From: an uncultured Lachnospiraceae bacterium
GTDB taxonomy: Bacteria > Bacillota > Clostridia > Lachnospirales > Lachnospiraceae
DNA length: 64,000 nucleotides
Reading direction: 5' to 3'
NCBI GenBank assembly: GCA_910578605.1
Contig: CAJTQG010000002.1
Coordinates: 48,150-112,149 of the forward strand
The notes below the pieces were generated by a model, which saw only the letters and a list, made by a program, of their open reading frames with translations, was not told where the DNA came from and did no database searches. Both the position numbers and the translations under genes were made by a program. Position 1 is the stretch's first letter. Each line of letters begins with the position of its first letter. This document shows, in pieces, positions 54,342 through 63,680 of the stretch.

Positions 54342-55667
54342 TTAGGAAAGCTTCAACAAAATAGAGACATAGAAAATACCATCCCTTTGTTCAAATTCAA
54401 ACATACCATCATGACGCAAAACAATTTGTTTCACGGATTCTATTCCAATTCCGGCTCCTCCATGTTTTGTGGACAGAAATATTCCATCCTTCCCCCGCTT
54501 AATCTCCCCCTCAAATGTATTATCAATGGTAAACAACAAAGACTCTTCATTTACTTTTCCGCCCACTGTAATCCTGCGCTCCCCCTTTGTCTGATTTGAG
54601 CATGAAGTCACAGCATTTTCCAAAAGATTTCCCAGTAGAACAGCAAGCTCATTTTCTCCTATAGAAATCTGCTTTGGAATATCCATATGTACAGAAAAGT
54701 CAATTTCCCTCTCTTTTGCCTGCTGCGAAAAATAAAGCATCAGCAAATTGACGGCAGTATTTTGACAAAACAAAATAGCGCTGTCATCAGGCAGTGCTTT
54801 GCGATAGCCTTCCAGATAATCAGAAAGCTTATCCAATTGATTCCCCTTCAGATAACCTGTCATAATGGCAATATGATGTTCTAAATCATGCCTGGCCCGC
54901 CTCGCCTCAGCAATACGCTCTGTCAGCTTTTCGTACTGCAATTTCTGGATTTCCAGAAGATGATTTTGCATTTCCAGCCCACTGTTTTTATGATATTCAT
55001 TGATTAAACATACTACCATGTGATAAATAAGCATGGCTCCAAGATTTATAAACAGCAGAAACACTGTATTCTCCGGCTGCAGTGCAATCTCAGTGCTTGT
55101 CTTAGTATTGCCATACAGATGATAAAGGCCCAACAAATAGAAGGTTGCCGGAACCAACCATAAGTATCTCCATAGGACAGGATTTGTCTCCTTTTCAATG
55201 GCATTGGTATAAATATTTCTGATGTAGAAAAACAGGGGAACCAAAATAAAAAGCTGTACCAACAGCATCACAACTGAGTAGGACCATCGAAAAGGCTGCC
55301 GTGCTAAAGCCGGAAAAAAATACCCCTCCAAACATTTAGAGCAGACTACAATAAAATTTGCGATACCAGAAAGCATAAGCAGGGTAAACAAGGTCTTCCC
55401 CAAATGAGCCTTTACAGCCCAAAAATAAAACACAAAATAAACGATAGTGCTAACCAGGTTTAACAGCGTCTTGTTAATATCAGGCCACAACACATCCAAC
55501 AGCCCAATTTCAACCTGCACTAATGTTATTATGAAAATAAACAGCGCCATAATTTTCTTAGAATAACGAAATTGATAGCGAAAAGGATATAGCGCTGCAA
55601 ATAAGTAGGGAAGAAAATTCAGCATGGCATAACATACAATTTCCCCAACTCGATTAAAATTTAACAT
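54342..55667 (-). CDS. GHKL-domain sensor histidine kinase (AgrC-like)
   Basis: 441 residues from the ATG at 55667, overlapping the response-regulator stop. Six or seven N-terminal membrane helices (to about residue 220) form a sensor without a large outer domain. The dimerisation segment has RHDLEHHIAIMTGYLKG with the phospho-His, and the ATPase has LLGNLLENAVTSC (N box) and HGGAGIGIESVKQIV (G box). AgrC-type kinases usually read a cyclic peptide, but no agrB or agrD homologue is visible here. Its partner regulator is immediately upstream and translated in overlap. Confidence 0.88.
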   Translation of the reverse strand: MLNFNRVGEIVCYAMLNFLPYLFAALYPFRYQFRYSKKIMALFIFIITLVQVEIGLLDVLWPDINKTLLNLVSTIVYFVFYFWAVKAHLGKTLFTLLMLSGIANFIVVCSKCLEGYFFPALARQPFRWSYSVVMLLVQLFILVPLFFYIRNIYTNAIEKETNPVLWRYLWLVPATFYLLGLYHLYGNTKTSTEIALQPENTVFLLFINLGAMLIYHMVVCLINEYHKNSGLEMQNHLLEIQKLQYEKLTERIAEARRARHDLEHHIAIMTGYLKGNQLDKLSDYLEGYRKALPDDSAILFCQNTAVNLLMLYFSQQAKEREIDFSVHMDIPKQISIGENELAVLLGNLLENAVTSCSNQTKGERRITVGGKVNEESLLFTIDNTFEGEIKRGKDGIFLSTKHGGAGIGIESVKQIVLRHDGMFEFEQRDGIFYVSILLKLS

Positions 55668-56422
55668 GAGCCGCACACCTCCGAGCGCATTCTCTCAAAA
55701 AGAAATTTTGTGTAGGCATCCCCAACTTCCTTTGCTTTTCTTCTGCTAATTGGAACCATTCCCCCGTTTTTCATCACAAACATATCCTTTTTGTGCTTGC
55801 TCACTCCATAAAAATTTACAATTACACCTCTTGAGCAGCAGAAAAAATAAGAATAGACACAGAGCATCTTTTCAAGTTCATTGTGTGAAATCCTTGTCTG
55901 TATATTGTCTCCCATTTGATTGTGAATTGTAACAACATGATTATAGTATTCCGTGTACATAATATTGCGCAAAATAACTTTTTGCCCGTCTGGCAAGAAA
56001 AGCTGCCGCTTTTGTTCTAACTCGCTTAAGTTCAGCCTCTCCAGCATGGCGTCAACTCCCTCCCTGGAAATCGGCTTGCGCAGATAGTACATGGCGTTTA
56101 CCTGGTAACTCTCACTTGCAAAATCATTGCTCGTAGTACAAAAAGCAAGGCAAACCTCCTTGTCCTGCTCACGGATTTTTCTGGCAACATCAATACCTGA
56201 CATTTTGTCCATATAGATATCCAACAATATAAAATCATAGCAGCCTGGCCGAAAAACCTTAAAAAATTCTTCACCACAAGAAAAGGTATCTATTTTCACC
56301 GCCGTTCCTTTTTCACGAAACCGCCTTGTAAGCATTTCCAAAAGAATATGAAGTTCCTCACTAACATCATCCAAAAGAGCTATTGTCATAATTTCCACAT
56401 TATCCTTTCTGCGAGCTGCCAT
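55661..56422 (-). CDS. LytTR response regulator (AgrA-like)
   Basis: 253 residues if starting at the ATG at 56422; a shorter form at 56389 (MTIALLDD) and a longer form to 56518 are possible, as none has an ideal ribosome site. The receiver domain has ALLDDVSEE, the phospho-Asp in LLDIYMDKMSG and the switch segment FCTTSND...YLRKPIS. The C-terminal LytTR domain (QKVILRNIMYTEYYNHVVTIHNQMG onward) binds DNA direct repeats. Cognate kinase lies downstream. It is divergent from the giant surface-protein gene across a 265-bp gap. Confidence 0.88.
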   Translation of the reverse strand: MAARRKDNVEIMTIALLDDVSEELHILLEMLTRRFREKGTAVKIDTFSCGEEFFKVFRPGCYDFILLDIYMDKMSGIDVARKIREQDKEVCLAFCTTSNDFASESYQVNAMYYLRKPISREGVDAMLERLNLSELEQKRQLFLPDGQKVILRNIMYTEYYNHVVTIHNQMGDNIQTRISHNELEKMLCVYSYFFCCSRGVIVNFYGVSKHKKDMFVMKNGGMVPISRRKAKEVGDAYTKFLFERMRSEVCGSC

Positions 56423-56569
56423 ATTTCTTTCGCCCTTTAAGACATGCCGACAAAACCGACACAAAGTATTTAAGAAAAACCTTGGTATCATATTATTGTG
56501 AAAAGATTTGATTGTCAATTACGTTTTTTTACCATTAGAGTAAAATATTGACCGCTTGTGTAAGTCATG

Positions 56570-56597
56570 TTGATTTAGAACCTTCCTTTCATATAAA
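56570..56597 (+). promoter_or_regulatory. Probable promoter of the surface-protein gene
   Basis: TTGATT and TATAAA are 16 bp apart, about 90 bp before the start codon. A direct role for the divergent LytTR regulator was not shown by clear paired repeats. Confidence 0.4.
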
Positions 56598-56643
56598 ATG
56601 ACAAAATAAAATAACCAAATTATGAAATAGTAAAACATCTCCA

Positions 56644-56657
56644 TAGGCAATTGCCTA
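56644..56657. promoter_or_regulatory. 14-bp perfect palindrome in the surface-protein leader
   Basis: TAGGCAATTGCCTA lies 30 bp upstream of the ATG, just before the GAAAGGTG ribosome site. It is a candidate protein-binding site or small hairpin, and differs from the direct repeats used by LytTR proteins. Confidence 0.4.
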
Positions 56658-56687
56658 AAATATCTAAGAATAGAAAGGTGCAAGTAT

Positions 56688-59600
56688 ATGTCAAAATTAA
56701 TATTCAAAATAAAAACAACTAAGGAAGTCAACCATATCATTATGTTTATCATACCCATTTTTGTATTATTGATTGTGTCTTTCTTTACACTCTCCCTGTT
56801 TGCCCAAGCAGAAGCTGACAATGCCCCTGTAAAAGGCTCAGTAAAACCTGTATCCTTTGAGACAACAAAGGATTACGTCCATAACATTTATGCCAATGGC
56901 AATCCCCTCTTAATTGTTGCCTCGGAAAAAATAAATTATGCCAAGCTTTACATAGACGAAAATCAAAACGGCATTGGGGAGCCAGAGGAAGAAATTACCG
57001 ACTTCAAAGGGGACGGCACATTGAGCGGAAACGGAATTTACTATTCTGACGACTATGGATATTTTCTGACCAACACCGCTATCTATGGGGGAGCCAAAGA
57101 TGGAGACTGTACTTATGACACTCATATTACCCTCACCGGTGAAAGTGACTCTGAACAGAATGATTTGTTTACCGTCAACATGATTTTCGGAGGCAATCAA
57201 AACGGAACACTGTATGGCAGTACAAATGTAACTATTTCAGGCGGCAATGCAGGTTGGGTATTCGGAGGGGGAAAAGAGAGCCAATTACACGGAAACACCA
57301 ATGTAAATGTGAGGGGCGGGTGTGTGTTAAGAAATTTGTACGGCGGCTGCTCTGCTGGCAATATTGCAGGAAATACAAATATTGAAATCAAAAATACAAC
57401 TGTTTCCAATGTTTTTGGAGGAAATGAATATTGGGGAAAAGTGGAGGGCAGCACATACCTTCTCTTTGGCAAAAATACAAACGCATACGGTTGGGTATAC
57501 GGCGGCGGCGCCGGCTTCTCCGATTCTGAAATTACAGAGGTGACAGGCAGCACTACCATTTGCATAAACGGCGGAATTTTCTACCATAACGTTTACGGCG
57601 GGGGCGGCTGGCGTGGCGCCAAAGTAGACAGCAGTCATATTTACCTGAACGGGGGAACCTTCTACGGGGACGTATATGGAGGTGGTGAGGAGACATCTAC
57701 GGTGAGCAATGAAGCAGAGATAATCGTAGACGGAGCAACAACCAACAGTATCTATGCCGGCGGAGCAGGCTTTAACGGCACAACTGCCAGAGTAGGAAGT
57801 TCCAATATCACCTTAAAAAGCGGAATGGTAAGCGAACTTCGCACCCTCCGCAATGATGAAACTCAAAATGCACTTGTAGAAGACTTATCCTGGCAGCTCC
57901 AGTCTGACAGCTTTTCCAAAACCATTCTTTATATTGGAGATAAAAATAGTTCCGGCAAGCTGCAAAATGTCAATATCTCCGTCAAAAACGGAAAAACTTT
58001 TGGGCTGAATGTCCAATCACCGATAGAACAAAGCTTTTTCCTTTTATTAGACAACGGCGATATTTTAGATATTGTTATGTCCGAAAATGTCCTAAGTCAT
58101 ACATCAAACACACAACTATGCTATGAAAATTGCGGCTCCCCAGAGAACAATTGGGGAGAATACAATTATATGATTTTATCTGCCAATGTAAAAAACAGCG
58201 AAAACCCTATTTTGTCCTGCCAAAACTGGAATCATAACCGTTTTCAAACTATTACTCTGAAGAACAGCTATATAAACTTTGTAGACCTGTCCTCAGGGGA
58301 TAATGATGAGGGTATGAGAGCCTGCACCGACCGGTTAATTGTGGACAACACGGCTTTGCGCATTATCTGTTTTTCCACCTCCTATATGCCGGATACCATA
58401 CTTAAAAACAATCCCCTGCTGCTGCGTACCTCCTCCAGTGAGCCAATTTGCTTTTATGACTCCTCGGTGGAAGGAAAAGCCCGCATTCAATGGCTTAGCG
58501 CCGATGGGGTAAGTGTTCCAAAGCAGCCCTACTACTATGGTATTGTGGATGTGCAAAATCCACCGGAGATAAAAGATGATACCTTCACTTCCGCCATAGA
58601 TGATTATTGCCTGAAAACCGAAAACATCAGCTATCACTCTCCCTCAACAGGTACATCCTGGCAGGGCAAGCGATGGATTGTAGGTACGCTGCAGGAGCTT
58701 TGTACCTGCTGGGTATATAAGGGCAGCTTGGAAGAAAGGGTTTTTGCAATGCCTGTCAACAGTCAGGAACAAACTGTCACATTGAAGGATACGAGAACCG
58801 GCAGCGGCGACTGCTCTGCTAATTGTCATGTGGTGGGACACCCGGGTACTGTCAGTGATTTTGAATACTCTATTATACCAGAGGGCACAACAGCAAAAGG
58901 AGCAGTGCTAAACCATGATAAACTTACTTTTTCCGGCCCCGGAAAGATTCATATCCAAGTCACACAAAAACTATACCAAAAAACTAGTACCTATGAGACA
59001 ACTATTTATGTTGTAGGTATACCCGAGAAAAACAACTTAAGTCTTACAATAGGAAATATAAAGAATACCACCATTCTTTTAAGTGGAGATGAGTTTTTTT
59101 GTAATGACTATTTCTCTTACCTTTGGAATCCTTCCACTCACAACTACCTTGGGGGCAAAAATTATACAATCGACAGCAAGGATGGACAATTGGAAGTTAT
59201 TCTGAAAAAGGAATATTTAGAAACCCTTTCAGAAGGAGATCACTTATTAGAATTAAATGCATATTTGACAGACACTTCCCCATATGTCCGGTATTGTTAT
59301 CTCTTTACCCTCCATGTTGCTCCGCCCAAAGAAGTAACAGCGCCCAAAATTGAGTTTGACACTGATAAATTCCACTATGACGGCACTGCCAAGGAGCCGG
59401 ATATTATTGTAAAGGATGGAAACACAATCATTCCGCCTGACGAATATTCGGTAAGCTACAAAAATAATATTAACGAAGGGATTGCGCAGGTAATCATTAC
59501 AAACAAGGAGGGCGGTGACTATATTGTAAACGGAAGCGCTGAATTTAAAATTATCAATGATTACGAACCAAAAAAGAACATAGATTATACAGTCACAGAC

Positions 59601-61313
59601 CTGAACAAGCAAGGATGGTGCTCCCAAAGCTTTGTAATATCCGCCAATGAGGGCTTTCTGATTTCCACACAAAACACTCTTGCAGATGAGTGGAGTGCAA
59701 GCCTGACTAAAACAGAGGAGACTGCTAACGGCTCTATTACCTTCTATGTAAAAAACTTAACAAACGGCTGCATTTCTAAAGCAGTGACAGAGCATTATAA
59801 AATTGATCTGAACGCCCCCAAAAACTGTGACATTACCTTTCAGGGAAATTCTGTTTTAGCACCTATTGCCCACCCATCCTTTGACTTACTGTTTGCAAAT
59901 ACCATTCAAGTTTGCATTACTGCCCAGGATTCACTCAGCGGCATAAGCAGTATTGCTTACTATCCGTCAGAAAAGCAATTGTCATTAGAACAGCTTGCAC
60001 AGGTAGAGAACTGGGTGGAAGAAAAAGAATTTCCTATTCCGGCAGTGGACGGCAAAAAATTTATTATTTATGCCAGGGCAGTGGACAATGGGGGAAATAT
60101 AACATACTTTGGCACAAAGGGCGCTGAATTTGATTTAACTCCTCCCGCTTTCCATGGGGCCATTGACGGACACACCTACTATACTACCCAATCTGTCAAT
60201 GTGACTGACCTTCATCTTGCCAACGTTACACTAAACGAAAAATCTGTGGATGGTGAAATCATTCTGCCGGGAAATACAGAGCAGAGGTACATACTAAAAG
60301 CCGTTGATGCTGCGGGCAATGAAAGCAGGTTCACCATAATTATGAAACCTCTCTCCTTGCTGTCAAAATCACTGAGCAAGAAAAACGAACAGAATGTAAC
60401 AAGCCTGGATTTAGAAATGTTAAATCATATTATAGAAGTTGAACAAACGATTGGCTCTCATAGTACCGCCAAAGAACTAGAAGAACTGTCACAGCTTATC
60501 AGCAAGGCAGCACTTCTTCACAGTCGAGTAACGCAAGCAGTCTCAGCCCTTGAAGATATCAGCATAAAAGCAGCTGCAGATATCACAAAAGACAATGTAA
60601 AAAGTAAGGATAAAAAAATATTAGAAACGGCAAGAGATGCCTTGCTGGAGGCAAAAATGGAATACCAAGGCAATTATACCCCCCAGCAGCAACAGCAAAT
60701 CCAATGGGAAATTGACCGAATCAGCGGCGCCCTGGATAGTATAGACAATTCACAGCAGGTGACAGACCTGATTCGTGTTCTGCCTAACGTAAATCAGGCA
60801 AACCTTTCTGATAAGAATTTAAGAATTCAGGTAACCCAGGCAAAAGCCGCCTACGATGGTCTTTCTGCTCATGAAAAAACTTTGATACCATCAGCAGATG
60901 TCAATCATCTTCAATTACTTGTGAAAGCTTTTGCCAAATATGATAATCTAGGAGGCAGTGATAACACAGACAAGGATAATACTACAAATACTGACAAGGA
61001 CAACGACAAAGATACGGATAAAAACAAAGACAAGAATAACAGTAAGGACAAAAATAAAGGCAAAGAAAATAACAGTGGAAAGGACAAAACACAAGATAAT
61101 CTTAACAATGTTAACAGCAATCATTCACAACATCCAAGCTCTAACTCAACTGGTGCAGAAGACAAAGCTTCATCTGCCAATCCTCCTAAAGCAGGAGATA
61201 CTATACAAGCCTTTCTTTGGTTTTTTGTAATGATTGCTGCTATTGCTATAATCATTGTCCTTCCATCATGGCGTGCCAAAAGTTCCGGCACCGCTCATAA
61301 AACGCAACCTTAA
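56688..61313 (+). CDS. Large cell-surface protein with Gly-rich, Ig-like and C-terminal anchor regions
   Basis: 1541 residues. The N-terminal signal or anchor is at about 17-43. Residues 60-400 are beta-helix-like, with repeated glycine turns such as WVFGGGKES, LYGGCSAG, VFGGNEYWG, WVYGGGAGF, VYGGGGWRG, VYGGGEETS. A bacterial Ig/X2-like module follows near 885-960 (KFHYDGTAKEP), then further beta modules and helical segments (about 1230-1420). A Lys/Asp/Asn-rich stretch (about 1425-1475) leads to the sorting-like PPKAGD, a membrane helix and the basic tail WRAK. It is probably an adhesin or glycan-binding protein; the anchor motif has Ala where LPxTG-type signals have Thr. No sortase gene is in the window. 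Confidence 0.85.
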   Translation: MSKLIFKIKTTKEVNHIIMFIIPIFVLLIVSFFTLSLFAQAEADNAPVKGSVKPVSFETTKDYVHNIYANGNPLLIVASEKINYAKLYIDENQNGIGEPEEEITDFKGDGTLSGNGIYYSDDYGYFLTNTAIYGGAKDGDCTYDTHITLTGESDSEQNDLFTVNMIFGGNQNGTLYGSTNVTISGGNAGWVFGGGKESQLHGNTNVNVRGGCVLRNLYGGCSAGNIAGNTNIEIKNTTVSNVFGGNEYWGKVEGSTYLLFGKNTNAYGWVYGGGAGFSDSEITEVTGSTTICINGGIFYHNVYGGGGWRGAKVDSSHIYLNGGTFYGDVYGGGEETSTVSNEAEIIVDGATTNSIYAGGAGFNGTTARVGSSNITLKSGMVSELRTLRNDETQNALVEDLSWQLQSDSFSKTILYIGDKNSSGKLQNVNISVKNGKTFGLNVQSPIEQSFFLLLDNGDILDIVMSENVLSHTSNTQLCYENCGSPENNWGEYNYMILSANVKNSENPILSCQNWNHNRFQTITLKNSYINFVDLSSGDNDEGMRACTDRLIVDNTALRIICFSTSYMPDTILKNNPLLLRTSSSEPICFYDSSVEGKARIQWLSADGVSVPKQPYYYGIVDVQNPPEIKDDTFTSAIDDYCLKTENISYHSPSTGTSWQGKRWIVGTLQELCTCWVYKGSLEERVFAMPVNSQEQTVTLKDTRTGSGDCSANCHVVGHPGTVSDFEYSIIPEGTTAKGAVLNHDKLTFSGPGKIHIQVTQKLYQKTSTYETTIYVVGIPEKNNLSLTIGNIKNTTILLSGDEFFCNDYFSYLWNPSTHNYLGGKNYTIDSKDGQLEVILKKEYLETLSEGDHLLELNAYLTDTSPYVRYCYLFTLHVAPPKEVTAPKIEFDTDKFHYDGTAKEPDIIVKDGNTIIPPDEYSVSYKNNINEGIAQVIITNKEGGDYIVNGSAEFKIINDYEPKKNIDYTVTDLNKQGWCSQSFVISANEGFLISTQNTLADEWSASLTKTEETANGSITFYVKNLTNGCISKAVTEHYKIDLNAPKNCDITFQGNSVLAPIAHPSFDLLFANTIQVCITAQDSLSGISSIAYYPSEKQLSLEQLAQVENWVEEKEFPIPAVDGKKFIIYARAVDNGGNITYFGTKGAEFDLTPPAFHGAIDGHTYYTTQSVNVTDLHLANVTLNEKSVDGEIILPGNTEQRYILKAVDAAGNESRFTIIMKPLSLLSKSLSKKNEQNVTSLDLEMLNHIIEVEQTIGSHSTAKELEELSQLISKAALLHSRVTQAVSALEDISIKAAADITKDNVKSKDKKILETARDALLEAKMEYQGNYTPQQQQQIQWEIDRISGALDSIDNSQQVTDLIRVLPNVNQANLSDKNLRIQVTQAKAAYDGLSAHEKTLIPSADVNHLQLLVKAFAKYDNLGGSDNTDKDNTTNTDKDNDKDTDKNKDKNNSKDKNKGKENNSGKDKTQDNLNNVNSNHSQHPSSNSTGAEDKASSANPPKAGDTIQAFLWFFVMIAAIAIIIVLPSWRAKSSGTAHKTQP

Positions 61314-61322
61314 ATAATAGAC

Positions 61323-62633
61323 TTAGGACTGCACTGCTCGAAAAGCCTCCTCCAAATCCTCAATAATATCATCAATGTTTTCCGTACCAATAGAAAGGCG
61401 AATAGTATTTGGCTTAATTCCCTGGGCTGCCGCCTCCTGCTCAGTCAACTGTGAGTGGGTGGTGGACAGGGGATGAATCACTAAGGATTTCACATCCGCC
61501 ACATTTGCCAGCAGAGAGAACAACTCCAAGTTGTCTATAAAATCTTTTGCCATCCTGTCATTTCCTTTTATCTCAAAAGTAAAAATAGAGCCGCCTCCCT
61601 TAGGAAAATACTTTTTATATAATTGCTGTTGATGAGCATCCCGGGACACAGCCGGATGATTGACCTTCTCCACTTGGGGGTGACTGCTCAAATATTCAGC
61701 TACCTTTAAGGCATTTTCCACATGCCTCTCCACCCGCAAAGATAATGTCTCCAAGCCCTGGAGAAAAATAAATCCATTAATGGGGGAGAGTGCTGCCCCT
61801 GTATCCCGAAGAAGCACAGCACGAATCTTTGTCACAAAAGCGGCAGCTCCCACTGCCTTCGTAAAACTGATACCATGATAGCTTGGATTTGGCTCTGTCA
61901 GGGAGGGAAATTTACCGCTTTCCTCCCAATCAAACCTTCCACTATCCACAATGACGCCTCCTATAGTTGTACCATGCCCGCCGATAAACTTTGTGGCAGA
62001 GTGCACTACAATATCTGCACCGTACTCAATGGGCCTCACTAAATAGGGCGTGGCAAAAGTATTGTCCACCACTAACGGAATGCTGTGCTTATGAGCAATC
62101 TCTGCGAGCGCTTCTATATCCACTACATCCGAATTAGGATTGCCAAGTGTCTCAATGTGAATGGCTTTTGTGTTTTCCTGTATGGCTGCTTCTACTGCTT
62201 CATAATCAAAGGGATTGACAAAAGTAGTGTGAATCCCATATTCCGGCAGCGTATGAGCAAATAAATTGTAGGTACCCCCGTAAATATTTTGAGCAGACAC
62301 AATATGGTCCCCTGCATGCGCCAAATTTTGAAAAGTGTAAGTAATCGCCGCCGCACCGGAGGCAACACCAAGAGCTGCCACACCGCCTTCCAATGCCGCC
62401 ATTCTCTGTTCAAATACATCTTGTGTTGGATTGGTTAATCTTCCATAAATATTTCCAGGGTCACTGAGATTAAATCTAGCAGCCGCATGTTCACTGTTTT
62501 TAAATACATAGGAGGAAGTCTGATAAATGGGCACTGCCCTGGCATCGGTTGCTGGATCGGGATTTTCCTGGCCCACATGCAGCTGCAATGTCTCAAATTT
62601 TAAATTTCTTTGTTTCAATGTTTTTTTACTCAT
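61323..62633 (-). CDS. metY: O-acetylhomoserine aminocarboxypropyltransferase
   Basis: 436 residues from the ATG at 62633, just after GTGAGGAAAAG. A PLP enzyme of the Cys/Met metabolism family. The Schiff-base lysine is in HSATKFIGGHGTTIGG (about 210), the PLP phosphate loop in GVASGAAAIT (about 85) and the Asp in VVDNTFATPYL. It makes homocysteine (or methionine) from O-acetylhomoserine and sulfide (or methanethiol). The residue pattern and the TLQLHVGQENPDPATDARAVPIYQT opening fit MetY rather than MetB. No SAM riboswitch or T-box is seen in the 129-bp gap upstream; the LysR gene upstream is a possible regulator. Confidence 0.92.
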   Translation of the reverse strand: MSKKTLKQRNLKFETLQLHVGQENPDPATDARAVPIYQTSSYVFKNSEHAAARFNLSDPGNIYGRLTNPTQDVFEQRMAALEGGVAALGVASGAAAITYTFQNLAHAGDHIVSAQNIYGGTYNLFAHTLPEYGIHTTFVNPFDYEAVEAAIQENTKAIHIETLGNPNSDVVDIEALAEIAHKHSIPLVVDNTFATPYLVRPIEYGADIVVHSATKFIGGHGTTIGGVIVDSGRFDWEESGKFPSLTEPNPSYHGISFTKAVGAAAFVTKIRAVLLRDTGAALSPINGFIFLQGLETLSLRVERHVENALKVAEYLSSHPQVEKVNHPAVSRDAHQQQLYKKYFPKGGGSIFTFEIKGNDRMAKDFIDNLELFSLLANVADVKSLVIHPLSTTHSQLTEQEAAAQGIKPNTIRLSIGTENIDDIIEDLEEAFRAVQS

Positions 62634-62762
62634 AATCTTTTCCTCACCTTCCATTTTCTATCATCATTCACTTGTCTTCATTACCTATCTGTTAACCATA
62701 TGGTAGCATACTCTTGTTTATTTATCTAATATGCTTTTTGTTTGACTGGTTATAGGTTGAGG

Positions 62763-63680
62763 CTATATAGCATTTGTTATATGATTCTTAAACCTTTGCA
62801 TTTCCTCCACATACTTCTGACCTAACAGGCTTAAGGAAACCCCCTTACGTTTTAAATAACCAATGGTCATCTTCTCCTGGACATCCAATTTTACCGCACA
62901 GTATTCTGGCCCGTTTAACTCCTCACATAGAATCCCTGAACACATAGTATAACCGTTTAACCCAACCATTAAATTCAGCATAGTCGCTCTGTCATTTACT
63001 TTAATCAACTGCTTATATTCGTATGTGCTGAGCACTTCCTCCGCAAAATAAAAGGAATTATAGCTTCCCTGTTCAAAGGAGAGACATGGATATGCCTCCA
63101 GCTCCTTCAAAGTGACGCATTCCTTATTCGCCAATGGGTTTCCCTTCCACATATATACATAAATTTCACAGTCAAACAAAGAATGGAACTCCAGTTGATA
63201 TTCTTCAAACAGCTTGTCCAAAATTTTCTTATTAAATTCATTGATATAGATAATTCCCATCTCACTTTTATAATTTTTTACATCTTCAATCACTTCATAT
63301 GTTTTTGTCTCCCGAATGGCAAATTCATATTCATCCATTCCAACCTGCTTTACTACCTCCATAAAGGCATGAACAGCAAATGTGTAGTGCTGCATAGATA
63401 CGGCAAATTTTTTCTTGATTTTGGATTTCTCAATATAGCGGACTTCCATAAGCCGATACTGCTCCACCACCTGCCTGGCATAACCGATAAACTCCTCCCC
63501 CTGGGGTGTCAAATAAATCCCTCTATTCGTTCTCCCAAAAATCTCCACGCCAATCTCTAACTCCAGCTCTCGTATACTGCCGGACAAACTGGGCTGAGAA
63601 ATAAAAAGTGTCTTGGCAGCCTCATTCATAGATTTGGCGTTTGCTACGGCTATTGCATATTTTAGCTGTGTAATTGTCAT
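62763..63680 (-). CDS. LysR family transcriptional regulator
   Basis: 305 residues. N-terminal winged helix: LKYAIAVANAKSMNEAAKTLFISQPSLSGSIRELELEIGVEIFGRTNRGIYLTPQG, with the full LysR signature. The C-terminal effector domain (about 90-300) has no known ligand pocket signature. The order lysR then metY on the same strand is a common arrangement for a sulfur-metabolism regulator, but most LysR genes are divergent from their target; here the pair is collinear. Two 10-bp TTTATTGTTC repeats lie just upstream at 63710-63729. Confidence 0.9.
   Translation of the reverse strand: MTITQLKYAIAVANAKSMNEAAKTLFISQPSLSGSIRELELEIGVEIFGRTNRGIYLTPQGEEFIGYARQVVEQYRLMEVRYIEKSKIKKKFAVSMQHYTFAVHAFMEVVKQVGMDEYEFAIRETKTYEVIEDVKNYKSEMGIIYINEFNKKILDKLFEEYQLEFHSLFDCEIYVYMWKGNPLANKECVTLKELEAYPCLSFEQGSYNSFYFAEEVLSTYEYKQLIKVNDRATMLNLMVGLNGYTMCSGILCEELNGPEYCAVKLDVQEKMTIGYLKRKGVSLSLLGQKYVEEMQRFKNHITNAI

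Noticed and set aside
60958..61120. Coding frames on both strands over the Lys/Asp/Asn-rich region
   Set aside because: Low-complexity codons create spurious frames; the large surface-protein frame explains the region.
62634..62762. SAM riboswitch or T-box ahead of metY
   Set aside because: The 129-bp gap has no SAM-I core motifs, T-box sequence or terminator hairpin.
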